Part shown: one piece after another, positions 6,726 through 16,162 of the stretch
How the letters are laid out: each line of letters starts with the position of its first letter
How positions within the stretch are numbered: position 1 is the first letter of the stretch
Assembly (NCBI RefSeq): GCF_008711285.1
Contig: NZ_VXDC01000002.1
Span: forward strand, 1-64,000
From: Roseibium aquae
Lineage (GTDB): Bacteria > Pseudomonadota > Alphaproteobacteria > Rhizobiales > Stappiaceae
Direction of reading: 5' to 3'
DNA: 64,000 nt
The notes under the pieces: generated by a model
Told to the model about the DNA's origin: nothing
What the model saw: only the letters and a program-made list of their open reading frames with translations
Database searches by the model: none
Made by a program: the position numbers and the translations under genes

Positions 6726-8462
6726 ATGAGCGATACCGGATCCGGACAGGCAAAGACCGCGCGCCGGCAGACCGGCAGGCGCGGGCCGGTCTCCTTCGGC
6801 GGGTGGCGCAACCGGCTGCGGCTTTGGAGCGGGTTGGTGATGCTCGCATTCTGCCTGTCCCATTTCTCCAATCACGTACTCGGGATCGTCTCGGTTGAGG
6901 CCATGGACAAGGCGTCTCACTGGCACTATGCGCTGTGGGGCAGCCCTTTCGCAGTCGGCCTTCTGGCACTCTCCGCTCTTGTTCACGTTGTCCTTGCCCT
7001 ATGGAAGACATCCCGGCGGCGCACCTTGAAAATGCCGGCAGGGGAATTCGTGCAGCTCGTCTTGGGCCTTTACATCCCCTGGACGCTGACACCACACGTT
7101 ATTGCGACGCTTGGTCTGAAAAACGCCTTTGGGGTCATCCCCACCTATCCACAGATGCTCACCCTGCTTTGGCCAGGCGGCGCCCTGACGCAATCTGTTC
7201 TGCTGGTCGTTGTCTGGGTGCATGCGATGATCGGTTTGCATTTCTGGCTGCGCACCTATCCGCTCTATCGCCGGCTTTTTCCCGGACTGGCCGCATTTGC
7301 CGTCGTTTTTCCTTTGCTCGCGCTTTGGGGATGGATTGAAGGTGCAAGGCGCCACGCGCTTGACACGACCTATCAGTTGAAGGTGACGCAGACCCATCTG
7401 GATTGGGTCTACACCCTGACCGACCAGATCCGCGCGATCATTTTCGCCTTTGTCATTCTCAGCATCGCGATTGTTCTATTTCGGATCCTGCTCCATGGGC
7501 TAAGTCCAAAGATCACCGTGACCTATCCCGGCAACCGGCAGGTCCGTGCGGCACCGGGGGCTTCCATTCTCGAAATCAGCAGAATGAACGGGGTACCGCA
7601 TATGGCCGTCTGCGGCGGGCGCGCCCGATGCTCCACCTGCCGTATCCGTATCCTGTCCGCGCAAGAACACCTGCCCGAGATGGGAGCCGCCGAGACGACG
7701 GTCCTAACCCGGATTTCAGCCGACGAAGATGTCCGCCTGGCCTGCCAGCTTCGCCCGACATCGGACATCAGGATCGAGCCGCTCGTTCCCGCCGGCAACA
7801 CCGTGTTTGCGTCCCGTCCGCCAACCGATGCCTATCACTGGGGTGTGGAACGACACGTGCTTGTCATGTTCGTCGATCTGCGGGATTTCACATCCCTTAC
7901 CGAAAACCACCTCTCCTACGACATCGTGCATCTGTTGAACCGGTATCTTGACGCGGTCTCATCCGCGATCAGGGCCGAAGGTGGCCATGTCGACAAGTTT
8001 GTTGGTGACGGCGTGATGGCCATTTTCGGGATGGATACAGCCTTACCGGAAGCGGCACGTGCTGCGCTCGCAGCCTGCCGGCAAACGGGCGACGTGATCG
8101 CCGATCTCAACCGGGATCGCGGACCGCAGTTCTCCAATCCATTGCGGATCGGCATAGGCCTGCATGCCGGGCCTGCCATTCTGGGCCGGATCGGATCGGC
8201 AGGCGAGACCGGATCAACCAGCACACCGATCACCGCATTGGGCGATGTGGTGAACACTGCCAGCCGCCTGGAAGCGGAAAACAAACGACTGGGCACCGAA
8301 TTGTGTGTCTCCGCGGCGGTCCTTGACCTCGCCGGCTGCGCCCTGGCAGGGGCCTGTTCGGATGAAATCGTCCTGCGCGGCAAATCCGAACCCTTGAAGG
8401 TCTTTGCCGTTCGCGACGTCAGAACACTGGCTGCGGTCATGGACGGCGCGCCCGTGAAATGA
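6726..8462 (+). CDS. Membrane adenylate cyclase (class III) with an integral 2Fe-2S ferredoxin domain, CyaC-like
   Basis: A 578-residue three-part protein. Residues about 30-260 hold some six membrane helices with several His residues (SHFSNH, TPH, VHAMIGLH), resembling a heme-b anchor of the succinate dehydrogenase type. Residues about 265-360 form a ferredoxin domain with Cys 296, 302, 305 and 340, the C-x5-C-x2-C-x34-C pattern of adrenodoxin-type 2Fe-2S clusters. Residues about 375-560 are a class III cyclase domain with metal-binding Asp384 and Asp428, Lys424 in DKFVGDG for adenine selection, and GDVVNTASRLE supplying the transition-state Asn and Arg. The layout matches the redox-regulated CyaC of Sinorhizobium meliloti. 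I infer that quinone or redox state controls cAMP output. No adjacent CRP or phosphodiesterase gene is seen. Confidence 0.9.
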   Translation: MSDTGSGQAKTARRQTGRRGPVSFGGWRNRLRLWSGLVMLAFCLSHFSNHVLGIVSVEAMDKASHWHYALWGSPFAVGLLALSALVHVVLALWKTSRRRTLKMPAGEFVQLVLGLYIPWTLTPHVIATLGLKNAFGVIPTYPQMLTLLWPGGALTQSVLLVVVWVHAMIGLHFWLRTYPLYRRLFPGLAAFAVVFPLLALWGWIEGARRHALDTTYQLKVTQTHLDWVYTLTDQIRAIIFAFVILSIAIVLFRILLHGLSPKITVTYPGNRQVRAAPGASILEISRMNGVPHMAVCGGRARCSTCRIRILSAQEHLPEMGAAETTVLTRISADEDVRLACQLRPTSDIRIEPLVPAGNTVFASRPPTDAYHWGVERHVLVMFVDLRDFTSLTENHLSYDIVHLLNRYLDAVSSAIRAEGGHVDKFVGDGVMAIFGMDTALPEAARAALAACRQTGDVIADLNRDRGPQFSNPLRIGIGLHAGPAILGRIGSAGETGSTSTPITALGDVVNTASRLEAENKRLGTELCVSAAVLDLAGCALAGACSDEIVLRGKSEPLKVFAVRDVRTLAAVMDGAPVK

Positions 8463-8649
8463 CAGGTCTGTGGGGCAAAAGGACCCATCGTTTCCAAAAT
8501 GATCTGCGCGCACGCGCGGCAATGGCCGGCAATGGCAAGGATCCAATCGGGCCGGGTCCGGATGTCGGCGCAACCAATACAGCCATGTCTCGATGCGTCA
8601 TCGATTCGTGATATGCTCACCCAAGACCATTCGCGGAAAGAAGGTGTCC

Positions 8650-10239
8650 ATGGGGTTTGGTGCAAGGGCGGTCGCCGCCATTGTCTTTCTGGCTTTGGCT
8701 GGATCGGCGGCCAGAGGAGAAACGTTGAAATTCGCCTATCAAGGCGGCCTTGGGGGCTTGGATCCCTACAGCCTGAACGAAACCTTCACCCTGACCATGC
8801 TCGGAAATGTCTACGAAGGCCTGACCCGTTTGGGCCCGGACATGGAGATCGAGCCTGCCCTGGCCCACAGGTGGGAAATCCTGGAACCGACACGATGGCG
8901 GTTTCACCTGAGGCAGGACGTCAAGTTTCACAATGGAAACAGCTTCACCGCCGATGATGTCGCCTTTTCCTTCCAGCGCGTGACGAGCGCCGGTTCCGAT
9001 CTTCGTACCCGTATCCAGCCTGGCCTGAAGATCGAGATTGTCGACCGGCACACTGTCGACTTCGTTCTACCAACGCCGAATGCCATTCTGCACTATGGCT
9101 GGGACAGTTGGTACATCATGGACAAGGAGTGGACCGAGGCGCACGAGGCTGTGCCGGTCAACACGGCTGCCAACAGCAATCAGAATCACGCGGCGCACCA
9201 TGCCAACGGAACCGGTCCGTTTCGGATCACGACCCATCAAACCGACCTGAAAACCGTTTTCGAACCTTTCGAGGGATGGTGGGATGAGGCCCGGCACAAT
9301 CTGACGCGGGCCGAATTTACACCCGTCGCCTCCGATGCGACACGCGTGGCCGCCCTCCTGTCCGGTGCGCTCGATGTGGCTTATCCGATACCGGTCCAGG
9401 ACATGCAGCGCGTGGAGGCGAATGCCCGCACGCGGATATTGACCGCGCCGTCTCTTCGGACGCTGTTTCTGGGAATGGACCAGAGGCGAGAGGAACTGCT
9501 GTATTCCAACGTCAGGGGCAAAAATCCATTCAAAGATGTCAGGGTTCGCAAGGCGTTCTACCAGGCAATCAACATTGAAGCGATCCGCGAGAAGATCATG
9601 CGCGGTCTTTCGACCCCGGCTTCCCTTCTGATTTCACCGTACCTCTATCCCGGCGCCGCCAGCTTTGAACGCTACCCATACGATCCAGAAGCCGCACGGG
9701 CCTTGCTGGCGGAGGCAGGATATGCGGACGGTTTATCCGTGACATTGGATTGCCCCAACGACCGGTACATCAATGATGAGGCGATCTGCCAGGCGGTTGC
9801 GGGTTTTCTTGCCCAGATCGGTGTCACCGTGAACCTGAACATACTGCCCAAAGCCCAGTTCTTCTCAAAAGTCATGCCGACAGGCGGATACGACACGTCC
9901 TTCTACCTGCTTGGCTGGATCCCGGCATCGCTGGAAAGCTGGAGCCTGCTCGACAACCTCTTCCGGTGCCGGAGCGACGATGGCTCGGGCGGCGTGTTCA
10001 ACCTGGGCGGATATTGCAACCCGGTACTGGACGCGTTGATCGATCAGATCCTGGTTGCCACGGATCTGGTAGAACGGGAGCGCTTGATCAACCAGGCCTA
10101 TACAATCGCGACCGCGGACATCGCCTATCTTCCGCTGCACCAGCAAAGCATTGCCTGGGGCGCGGCGGACAAGGTGGAAGTCAATGTGCGCCCGGACAAT
10201 CAGTTCATGCTGCGCCTGGTGCGCAAGCGTCCAGACTGA
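8650..10239 (+). CDS. ABC transporter substrate-binding protein, oligopeptide/dipeptide family (SBP_bac_5)
   Basis: Periplasmic binding protein of 529 residues with a clear signal peptide (MGFGARAVAAIVFLALAGSAARG, cleaved near residue 23). The mature protein starts ETLKFAYQGG and carries family-5 features such as PALAHRWEILEPTRWRFHLR, VKFHNGNSFTADDVAFSF and VRKAFYQAINIEAI. The ATG at 8650 follows AGAAGG closely and gives the proper signal, so I prefer it to an ATG at 8593. No permease or ATPase gene is adjacent on either side, so it is an orphan that must share a transporter encoded elsewhere. The ligand (peptide, nickel, opine or other) cannot be told. Confidence 0.9.
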   Translation: MGFGARAVAAIVFLALAGSAARGETLKFAYQGGLGGLDPYSLNETFTLTMLGNVYEGLTRLGPDMEIEPALAHRWEILEPTRWRFHLRQDVKFHNGNSFTADDVAFSFQRVTSAGSDLRTRIQPGLKIEIVDRHTVDFVLPTPNAILHYGWDSWYIMDKEWTEAHEAVPVNTAANSNQNHAAHHANGTGPFRITTHQTDLKTVFEPFEGWWDEARHNLTRAEFTPVASDATRVAALLSGALDVAYPIPVQDMQRVEANARTRILTAPSLRTLFLGMDQRREELLYSNVRGKNPFKDVRVRKAFYQAINIEAIREKIMRGLSTPASLLISPYLYPGAASFERYPYDPEAARALLAEAGYADGLSVTLDCPNDRYINDEAICQAVAGFLAQIGVTVNLNILPKAQFFSKVMPTGGYDTSFYLLGWIPASLESWSLLDNLFRCRSDDGSGGVFNLGGYCNPVLDALIDQILVATDLVERERLINQAYTIATADIAYLPLHQQSIAWGAADKVEVNVRPDNQFMLRLVRKRPD

Positions 10240-10298
10240 GGAATGCCGGCGCCAGCCGCCGCGCCATCACTCGATCACCATGCAACCGGCCACCCCGA

Positions 10299-11324
10299 TT
10301 ACTCGGCGGCGTAACCCAACGGGTTCTTGCAAACGAAATTCCAGGTGTCCTTGCACATCTCTTCCAGCCCCCGCTCGGCTGTCCAGCCGAGGGCCGCCTT
10401 GGCATGCGATGTCTCGGCGTAGCACGCGGCCACATCGCCCGGCCGCCGCTCAACGACCTCAAATGGGATCTCGCGGTTCGAGCACCGCTCGAAGGCGCGA
10501 ACCATTTGCAGGACACTATAGCCTTCACCGGTCCCCAGGTTGACGGTCAACGCCGCCCCGGCTTGGGAATGGCGGTCCAGGGCGTCGTGGGCCCGCAAAT
10601 GGCCCTCCACCAGATCCAGAACGTGGATGTAGTCGCGCACGCCCGTTCCATCGTCAGTGTCATAATCGTTCCCGAACACCGAGAGCTTGTCACGCCGTCC
10701 GCTGGCGACCTGAGAGATAAACGGCATCAGGTTATTGGGAATTCCGAGCGGGTCCTCACCGATCAAGCCGCTGTGGTGAGCGCCAACCGGGTTGAAATAC
10801 CGCAAGATGGCGATCCGCCAATCCGGATTGCTGCCGGCAAGGTCACGCAGCATGTCCTCCACCATGAGCTTCGTCCGTCCGTAAGGATTGACGGGTCCCG
10901 TGGGGTGGTCTTCCGTGAGGGGCAGAAACTGGGGATCTCCGTAAACGGTCGCTGATGACGAGAAAATCAGCTTCCGGACGTTGCAAGCCGCCATGGCCGA
11001 CAGCAAACGGTGGGTGCCAACGACATTGTTGTCGTAATAGGCCAGCGGATTGGAGACGGATTCGCCAACAGCCTTCAGTCCGCCAAAATGGACGACGCTT
11101 GTGCACTCAAATTCCCGGAGCACCGCCTCCAGCGCCGCCTCGTCGCGCAGGTCGACCTCTCGAAACGCCACCTGTCGGCCGGTGATTGTTTCAATCCGGT
11201 CAATCGAAACGGGGCGAGAATTTGAGAAATTGTCGATAAGGACAATATCCAATCCGGCTTCAATGAACGAAACGGCGCAGTGGCTCCCGATATAGCCGGC
11301 GCCACCGGTGATCAAAACCGTCAT
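10299..11324 (-). CDS. galE: UDP-glucose 4-epimerase GalE
   Basis: Interconverts UDP-glucose and UDP-galactose and so supplies galactosyl units for surface polysaccharides. The 341-residue extended SDR protein shows the NAD-binding [13 protein letters not shown] at its N-terminus, IDNFSNS, the SSSATVYG strand and the catalytic Tyr-x3-Lys (NPYGRTK, near residue 150). The [10 protein letters not shown] and [12 protein letters not shown] motifs mark a GalE rather than a dehydratase or NAD-independent relative. The gene stands alone, divergent from the dehydratase gene and convergent with the peptide-binding protein. No lipopolysaccharide or exopolysaccharide cluster adjoins it. Confidence 0.95.
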   Translation of the reverse strand: MTVLITGGAGYIGSHCAVSFIEAGLDIVLIDNFSNSRPVSIDRIETITGRQVAFREVDLRDEAALEAVLREFECTSVVHFGGLKAVGESVSNPLAYYDNNVVGTHRLLSAMAACNVRKLIFSSSATVYGDPQFLPLTEDHPTGPVNPYGRTKLMVEDMLRDLAGSNPDWRIAILRYFNPVGAHHSGLIGEDPLGIPNNLMPFISQVASGRRDKLSVFGNDYDTDDGTGVRDYIHVLDLVEGHLRAHDALDRHSQAGAALTVNLGTGEGYSVLQMVRAFERCSNREIPFEVVERRPGDVAACYAETSHAKAALGWTAERGLEEMCKDTWNFVCKNPLGYAAE

Positions 11325-11513
11325 GAACCCTCTCTCAGGATCGAAACTACCCGGTTTTGTCTAAGGGCCGCCGTCAGGAGTTGCAAGGCCCGCAGGTCTT
11401 GCGGAAAAGCCTTTGAAGCCGGGTGGCGCCACGCCACATATCGACCCTATAGTGCGGGCCGAAAAATCCCGATGGCCAAGACGTTCACGCTGTCCAAGAG
11501 AAAGCAAACCTCA

Positions 11514-13313
11514 ATGACCGTTAAAAAAGGGTCCAGCCTCCGTTCCGCCGCCTGGTTCGACAACCCGGACGACCCCGGCATGACGGCGCTTTATATCGAA
11601 CGCTATCTGAACTACGGACTGACCCGTGAGGAGCTGCAATCCGGCAAACCGATCATCGGGATCGCGCAGACCGGTTCGGATTTGTCCCCCTGCAACCGCC
11701 ATCATCTTGAGCTTGCGAAGCGCGTCCGCGAGGGGATCCGGGAAGCGGGCGGGATTTGCTTCGAGTTTCCCGTTCATCCCATACAGGAGACCGGCAAGCG
11801 GCCGACCGCCGCGCTGGACCGGAACCTTGCCTATCTCGGGCTGGTCGAACTGCTCTATGGCTATCCGATCGATGGGGTCGTCTTGACGATCGGCTGCGAC
11901 AAGACCACGCCGGCCTGTCTGATGGCCGCCGCGACAGTCAATATTCCGGCAATCGCCCTGTCGGTCGGCCCCATGCTGAATGGCTGGTACAAGGGTGAAC
12001 GGACGGGTTCGGGCACCATTATCTGGAAGGCCCGCAAGATGCTGGCCGCCGGGGAGATCGACTACGAAGGCTTTATGGATCTCGTCGCCTCGTCCGCGCC
12101 ATCGGTCGGGTATTGCAACACCATGGGCACGGCCACCACCATGAATTCTCTTGCCGAAGCCCTCGGCATGCAGCTTCCCGGTTCCGCCGCCATCCCTGCG
12201 CCCTATCGTGAACGCAGCCAGATTGCCTATGAAACCGGCCGGCGCATCGTTGGTCTGGTTCATGAGGATACCAAGCCTTCGGATATCATGACCCGGGAGG
12301 CTTTCGAAAACGCCATCGTGGTGAACTCCGCCATTGGCGGGTCCACGAATGCGCCGATTCACCTCAATGCCATTGCCCGGCACCTTGGCATCCCGCTCGA
12401 CAACGACGATTGGCAACGGCTTGGGCTCGAGATACCTCTACTGGTGAATCTCCAACCGGCCGGGACCTATCTGGGGGAAGACTACTTCCATGCCGGCGGC
12501 GTCCCCGCCGTGATTGGCGAGCTGCTCCGCAACGGCAAGCTCCCTCATCCGGACGCCCGCACGGTCGCAGGAACAACGATCGGTGCGGCCTGTCAGGGCG
12601 TTGAGACCGCATTGCCGGATGTGATCAAGCCCTTCCATGCCCCCATGATGGCCAATGCCGGTTTTCTCAACCTGAAGGGCAATCTCTTCGATAGCGCGAT
12701 CATGAAGACCAGCGTCATCTCGGACCAATTCCGGAATCGATACTTGTCCAATCCGAACGACCCGGACGCGTTCGAGGGCCGCGCCATCGTGTTCGAGGGA
12801 CCGGAAGACTATCACGCCCGGATCGACGACCCGCAATTGGACATCGATGAAACCTGCATCCTGATCGTGCGGGGAGCCGGCCCTCTCGGCTATCCCGGCG
12901 GCGCGGAAGTGGTCAACATGCAACCGCCCAGCGCCCTGATCCAGAAAGGGATTACGGAGCTGCCATGCATCGGCGACGGCCGGCAATCCGGGACATCCGG
13001 CTCACCTTCCATCCTGAACGCCGCGCCCGAAGCGGCCGCCATGGGTGGGCTCGCGCTCGTTCGGACCGGGGACCGGATCCGGGTCGATCTTCGCAAATGC
13101 ACGGCCAATATCCTGATTTCCGAGGCGGACCTTGCAGCCCGCCGGGAGGCGCTCGAGAAGCAGGGAGGGTTCGGCATTGCCGCCAGCCAGACCCCCTGGC
13201 AGGAAATCCAGCGTGCGATGGTCGATCAGTTCGATCAGGGAATGGTGCTGAAACCAGCAGCCTACTATCGCGACATCGCCCGCACCAAGGGCCTTCCCAG
13301 GCACAATCATTGA
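11514..13313 (+). CDS. xylD: IlvD/Edd-family pentonate dehydratase, D-xylonate dehydratase XylD-like
   Basis: Dehydrates a sugar acid (D-xylonate or a similar pentonate) to the 2-keto-3-deoxy acid with an Fe-S cluster. From the ATG at 11514 the protein has 599 residues and places the cluster cysteines at 60 (LSPCNRHH), 128 (GCDKTTP) and 201 (GYCNTMG). [16 protein letters not shown] and the C-terminal LPRHNH closely resemble Caulobacter XylD as I recall it, and separate it from biosynthetic IlvD and from Edd. An ATG at 11472 would add 14 residues. No other xylose or arabinose pathway gene lies nearby, so the true substrate stays uncertain among C5/C6 aldonates. Confidence 0.85.
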   Translation: MTVKKGSSLRSAAWFDNPDDPGMTALYIERYLNYGLTREELQSGKPIIGIAQTGSDLSPCNRHHLELAKRVREGIREAGGICFEFPVHPIQETGKRPTAALDRNLAYLGLVELLYGYPIDGVVLTIGCDKTTPACLMAAATVNIPAIALSVGPMLNGWYKGERTGSGTIIWKARKMLAAGEIDYEGFMDLVASSAPSVGYCNTMGTATTMNSLAEALGMQLPGSAAIPAPYRERSQIAYETGRRIVGLVHEDTKPSDIMTREAFENAIVVNSAIGGSTNAPIHLNAIARHLGIPLDNDDWQRLGLEIPLLVNLQPAGTYLGEDYFHAGGVPAVIGELLRNGKLPHPDARTVAGTTIGAACQGVETALPDVIKPFHAPMMANAGFLNLKGNLFDSAIMKTSVISDQFRNRYLSNPNDPDAFEGRAIVFEGPEDYHARIDDPQLDIDETCILIVRGAGPLGYPGGAEVVNMQPPSALIQKGITELPCIGDGRQSGTSGSPSILNAAPEAAAMGGLALVRTGDRIRVDLRKCTANILISEADLAARREALEKQGGFGIAASQTPWQEIQRAMVDQFDQGMVLKPAAYYRDIARTKGLPRHNH

Positions 13314-13410
13314 TTCCTCAAAGACGGGCTGAAAGTTCTTGACGATTACGTAAAGGGCATGGTTCAACAACCTGGAAAGCGGCCCGGCCGCGCCAACAGG
13401 AGGAAACACG

Positions 13411-13692
13411 ATGTCCCTTGCACAGCTTACAGATAGCGTCCGCGACAAGGTTGCGAGCGGCGGAATCGAAGAAAGCGTGAAATTCGACCTCGGGGATGCA
13501 GGCACAATCTTCCTTCAAGGCTCCGATGTGTCGAACGAGGACAAGGATGCGGACTGCACGATCAGCATCTCATCAGAGGATCTAGCGGAGCTCCTATCCG
13601 GTGACCTGAACCCGACAGCGGCCTTCATGGGCGGTAAAATGAAGGTCGACGGGGACATGAGCGTCGCCATGAAACTGGGCAGCATCGTCTGA
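13411..13692 (+). CDS. SCP2 sterol-binding domain protein
   Basis: A stand-alone SCP2 domain of 93 residues, a small fold with a hydrophobic tunnel that binds lipids or acyl groups in relatives. The C-terminal pattern DLAELLSGDLNPTAAFMGGKMKVDGDMSVAMKL is typical; the family's G-x-M-K/K-G-D segment is intact. The start follows a strong ribosome site (AGGAGG). It sits 97 bp after the dehydratase and ends at a clear terminator, so it could be the last gene of that transcript or have its own promoter. No ligand can be inferred. Confidence 0.9.
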   Translation: MSLAQLTDSVRDKVASGGIEESVKFDLGDAGTIFLQGSDVSNEDKDADCTISISSEDLAELLSGDLNPTAAFMGGKMKVDGDMSVAMKLGSIV

Positions 13693-13723
13693 TCCGAACC
13701 TTTTGGACCCGGACAATGAGTGG

Positions 13724-13752
13724 CCTGCGCCCACCGGCGCAGGTCTTTCTTG
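13724..13752 (+). terminator. Rho-independent terminator after the SCP2 gene
   Basis: An 8-bp perfect GC-rich stem (CCTGCGCC / GGCGCAGG, 13724-13743) with a CACC loop is followed by the T-rich run TCTTTCTTG. It lies 31 bp after the SCP2 stop. The rest of 13753-13988 has no gene I can support. Confidence 0.8.
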
Positions 13753-13988
13753 TTTACGGCCCGTGGTTTTGGCAAATCGACGGCGTGTTCCGCACAAATA
13801 CGGAGGATCCAGGTTTCGGGTCGGTTTTTTTCCATGCGGCTGATACCCTTGGCCGGACATGGCGCACCGGGCATTTTGTTTGAACCGCTCAAAGATGCGC
13901 AGCCACTCACGAAACGATCAGCGTAGGGCGTGATATCGGTTCCGATTGAACGCCCGCTGATCCAGTTGACCGGATTGGGAGATGTCTG

Positions 13989-14840
13989 ATGGCAACCATA
14001 GAAGCACGGCGGGAACGGTTTCGAGAGCTTCATGGCAAGCGGGACGCTTTCGTAATGCCCAATCCCTACGACCGGGGAACGACCCGGATTCTGGAGGGAT
14101 TGCGCTTCGAGGCTTTGGCGACCACCAGCGCGGGGCACGCCTTCACACTCGGCCTGAAGGACGCTGAGGGCCTCATCGACCGGAACATGGCTCTTGCCCA
14201 TGCACAGGGCATCGTCGAGGCGACCACTTTGCCAGTGAACGGCGATTTCGAGAACGGCTATGGCGACACACCCGAAGATGTTGCCGAAACGATCAAGGGT
14301 GCCATAGAGATTGGTCTGGCCGGATGCTCGATCGAGGATTTCGGGCCGGGCTATCCCGGTTCCTACTATCCGCTCGATCTTGCCGTGGACCGGATCAAGT
14401 CCGCCGCCAGTCTCAAAAACCGGTTGGCTCCGAATTTTGTGCTGACCGCCCGAAGCGAGGCCCCGATTGACAGCGAGCCCGCACTGACCGCCACGATAGA
14501 CCGGTTGAAGGCATTTGCGAATGCCGGCGCGGATTGCGTCTATGCACCCGACCTGACGCGGCCAGAACACATTACCGCCGTGCTGTCAGCGGTCGACAAA
14601 CCCTTGAACATTCTGGCGGGGCGCAAATCCTTTCATCTTACCCGCAAGGAACTGCGTGAATTGGGCGTCAGCCGGATCTCGATCGGCTCGGGACTGGCCC
14701 GTGTGGCCTATGGCGCCTTTGTCGATGCGGCGGAGGACATTCTGGATTCCGGCACCTTCGGATGCTTCGACCGCTCCAAGGGTTTTTTGGAGTTCGACCC
14801 ATTTCTTGAAGGCCGCAAACGGAGCCATGGCGACGGCTGA
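13989..14840 (+). CDS. Isocitrate lyase / PEP mutase superfamily enzyme
   Basis: TIM-barrel enzyme of 283 residues acting on a C-C or C-P bond next to a carboxylate; relatives include 2-methylisocitrate lyase, oxaloacetate decarboxylase and PEP mutase. Mg-site motifs are visible: VNGDFENGYGDTPEDV (near 78-93), SIEDFGPG (near 112) and TARSEAP. The KKCGH loop needed by true isocitrate and methylisocitrate lyases is missing, so a different substrate, perhaps oxaloacetate or a related keto acid, is more likely. GGGAG precedes the start closely. It is convergent with the DNA-binding citrate-synthase homolog, and both may act in the same small C4/C6 acid pathway. Confidence 0.83.
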   Translation: MATIEARRERFRELHGKRDAFVMPNPYDRGTTRILEGLRFEALATTSAGHAFTLGLKDAEGLIDRNMALAHAQGIVEATTLPVNGDFENGYGDTPEDVAETIKGAIEIGLAGCSIEDFGPGYPGSYYPLDLAVDRIKSAASLKNRLAPNFVLTARSEAPIDSEPALTATIDRLKAFANAGADCVYAPDLTRPEHITAVLSAVDKPLNILAGRKSFHLTRKELRELGVSRISIGSGLARVAYGAFVDAAEDILDSGTFGCFDRSKGFLEFDPFLEGRKRSHGDG

Positions 14841-14906
14841 TCATGGGCCGGAAACACAATAGAAGCAATTATTGCCAATCGGGTGTCTGGATCCGGCAGC
14901 GGCCCG

Positions 14907-16079
14907 TCACCTCGGCCGGTCACCCAGATAGGTTGCCCGGGGCCGGATGAGCTCGGAGTCCTGATACTGTTCAAGGGCATGGGCGATCCAGCCAACGGTC
15001 CGGCCCATGCAGAACACTGTTTTGGCCGCATGCTGAGGCAGACCGAGGGACCGTTCGGTGACGGCCAGGGCAAAATCTATGTTCGGCGCAAGGCCAAAGA
15101 GCGCTTCTGCAAGATCGAGAATATCCGGTATCCGCTGAACCAGACCGTCCTCGGGTACCGTTGCCCTCAGGATCTGCAGAAGGCAATCGGCGCGCGGGTC
15201 CCGGGCCGGATAAATCCGGTGCCCGAACCCCGGAAGATCCTCGCCTCGGGCCAACCGGCCCTCCAGCACGGTGCCAAGATCCGTTCCGGATTGGACCTGG
15301 CTCAACCACGCCGTCACGCGATCAGCTGCCGCACCGTGGCGCGGACCGGAAAAGGTACCCAAGCCGGCCAGAAGCGCGGCATGCAGGGGCGCGCGTGTTG
15401 ACGCCGCGCACCGGACCGCAAACGCGCTCGTGTTCAACTCGTGGTCGGCCGTCAGGACAAGCGCCGCACGGATCACATCCGCTCCAGACGGGGGTATGTT
15501 CCACGCCTTCAACACCTGCGCATGGATCGGAGCATCCCCAGGCGCCGATCTCAGAAGCGCGGATACCATATACCGCAGCAACGCGGCCCCTTTCTCGCGC
15601 AAGAGTTTTGGCGACAGGGTGTAGGCCGCGCGATCCTGCAGCGGCCAAGCGGCGAGTGCCATTGTCAGGCTGTCCAGTGGGGACAGCCCGCTTGGCAGAC
15701 CCTGCAAGGCGACCGGCGGCGGGCTGGCAAACGGGTCGTCTGCTTCGCCCCCCCACAGCAGGGTGGCAACGGTTTCGAGCGAGGAAGAGCGGGCCAGCTT
15801 CGCCGCTGAGCGGCCACGATAGAACGGGCCATCCGCCTCGGAGATAAAGGTGAGGTACGTAATCACACCCGGTGCGACGCCCGGCGTGCCGCTCTCCGGT
15901 CGGTCTTCCTCCTTGCGGGCCACAAGACGCCGGACATCGGACGCGTCATAGCGCCGCTGCTTGCCCGGCCCCGGAACGGACTTGATCAGGCCGCGGCTGA
16001 CATACGCGTAGAGCGTCGCCGGCTGAACGCCAAGTTCGACGGCGGCTTCGCGCGCGGACAGATAGACAGGCTTATTCAT
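14907..16079 (-). CDS. Citrate synthase homolog with an N-terminal MerR-type DNA-binding domain
   Basis: A 390-residue fusion. Residues 1-55 form a MerR/excisionase-type helix-turn-helix (YLSAREAAVELGVQPATLYAYVSRGLI, then a PGPGKQRRYDASDVRRL wing). From about 70 on it is a citrate-synthase-like domain with the active-site region PGFGHRIYPARDPRAD and the C-terminal GRTVGWIAHALEQ. DHELNTSAFAVR corresponds to the catalytic His segment. The rest of the domain is degenerate compared with true enzymes. It faces a second citrate synthase across 83 bp of palindromic DNA. I infer that it senses a citrate-synthase ligand (an acyl-CoA, oxaloacetate or citrate) and regulates the divergent gene and itself; residual catalysis is possible. 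Confidence 0.87.
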   Translation of the reverse strand: MNKPVYLSAREAAVELGVQPATLYAYVSRGLIKSVPGPGKQRRYDASDVRRLVARKEEDRPESGTPGVAPGVITYLTFISEADGPFYRGRSAAKLARSSSLETVATLLWGGEADDPFASPPPVALQGLPSGLSPLDSLTMALAAWPLQDRAAYTLSPKLLREKGAALLRYMVSALLRSAPGDAPIHAQVLKAWNIPPSGADVIRAALVLTADHELNTSAFAVRCAASTRAPLHAALLAGLGTFSGPRHGAAADRVTAWLSQVQSGTDLGTVLEGRLARGEDLPGFGHRIYPARDPRADCLLQILRATVPEDGLVQRIPDILDLAEALFGLAPNIDFALAVTERSLGLPQHAAKTVFCMGRTVGWIAHALEQYQDSELIRPRATYLGDRPR

Positions 16080-16082
16080 TAC

Positions 16083-16113
16083 TTGATTGTATTTATCAAT
16101 ATTGATTTTTCAA
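16083..16113. promoter_or_regulatory. Overlapping palindromes: probable operator between the two citrate-synthase genes
   Basis: An AT-rich island in GC-rich DNA holds three overlapping inverted repeats built from TTGAT half-sites: TTGAT-N7-ATCAA (16083-16099), the perfect 12-bp ATCAATATTGAT (16095-16106) and TTGA-N4-TCAA (16102-16113). It begins 3 bp from the start codon of the HTH-citrate synthase and ends about 50 bp before that of the divergent gene. This is the obvious target for the HTH protein. Confidence 0.65.
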
Positions 16114-16162
16114 GAGCCGGATGCCGATGGTCCATCGTTCCACGCATTCAAGGAGACAATCC

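Noticed and set aside
13989..14840. Naming the gene as isocitrate lyase or methylisocitrate lyase
   Set aside because: The KKCGH catalytic loop is absent and the length is wrong for isocitrate lyase.
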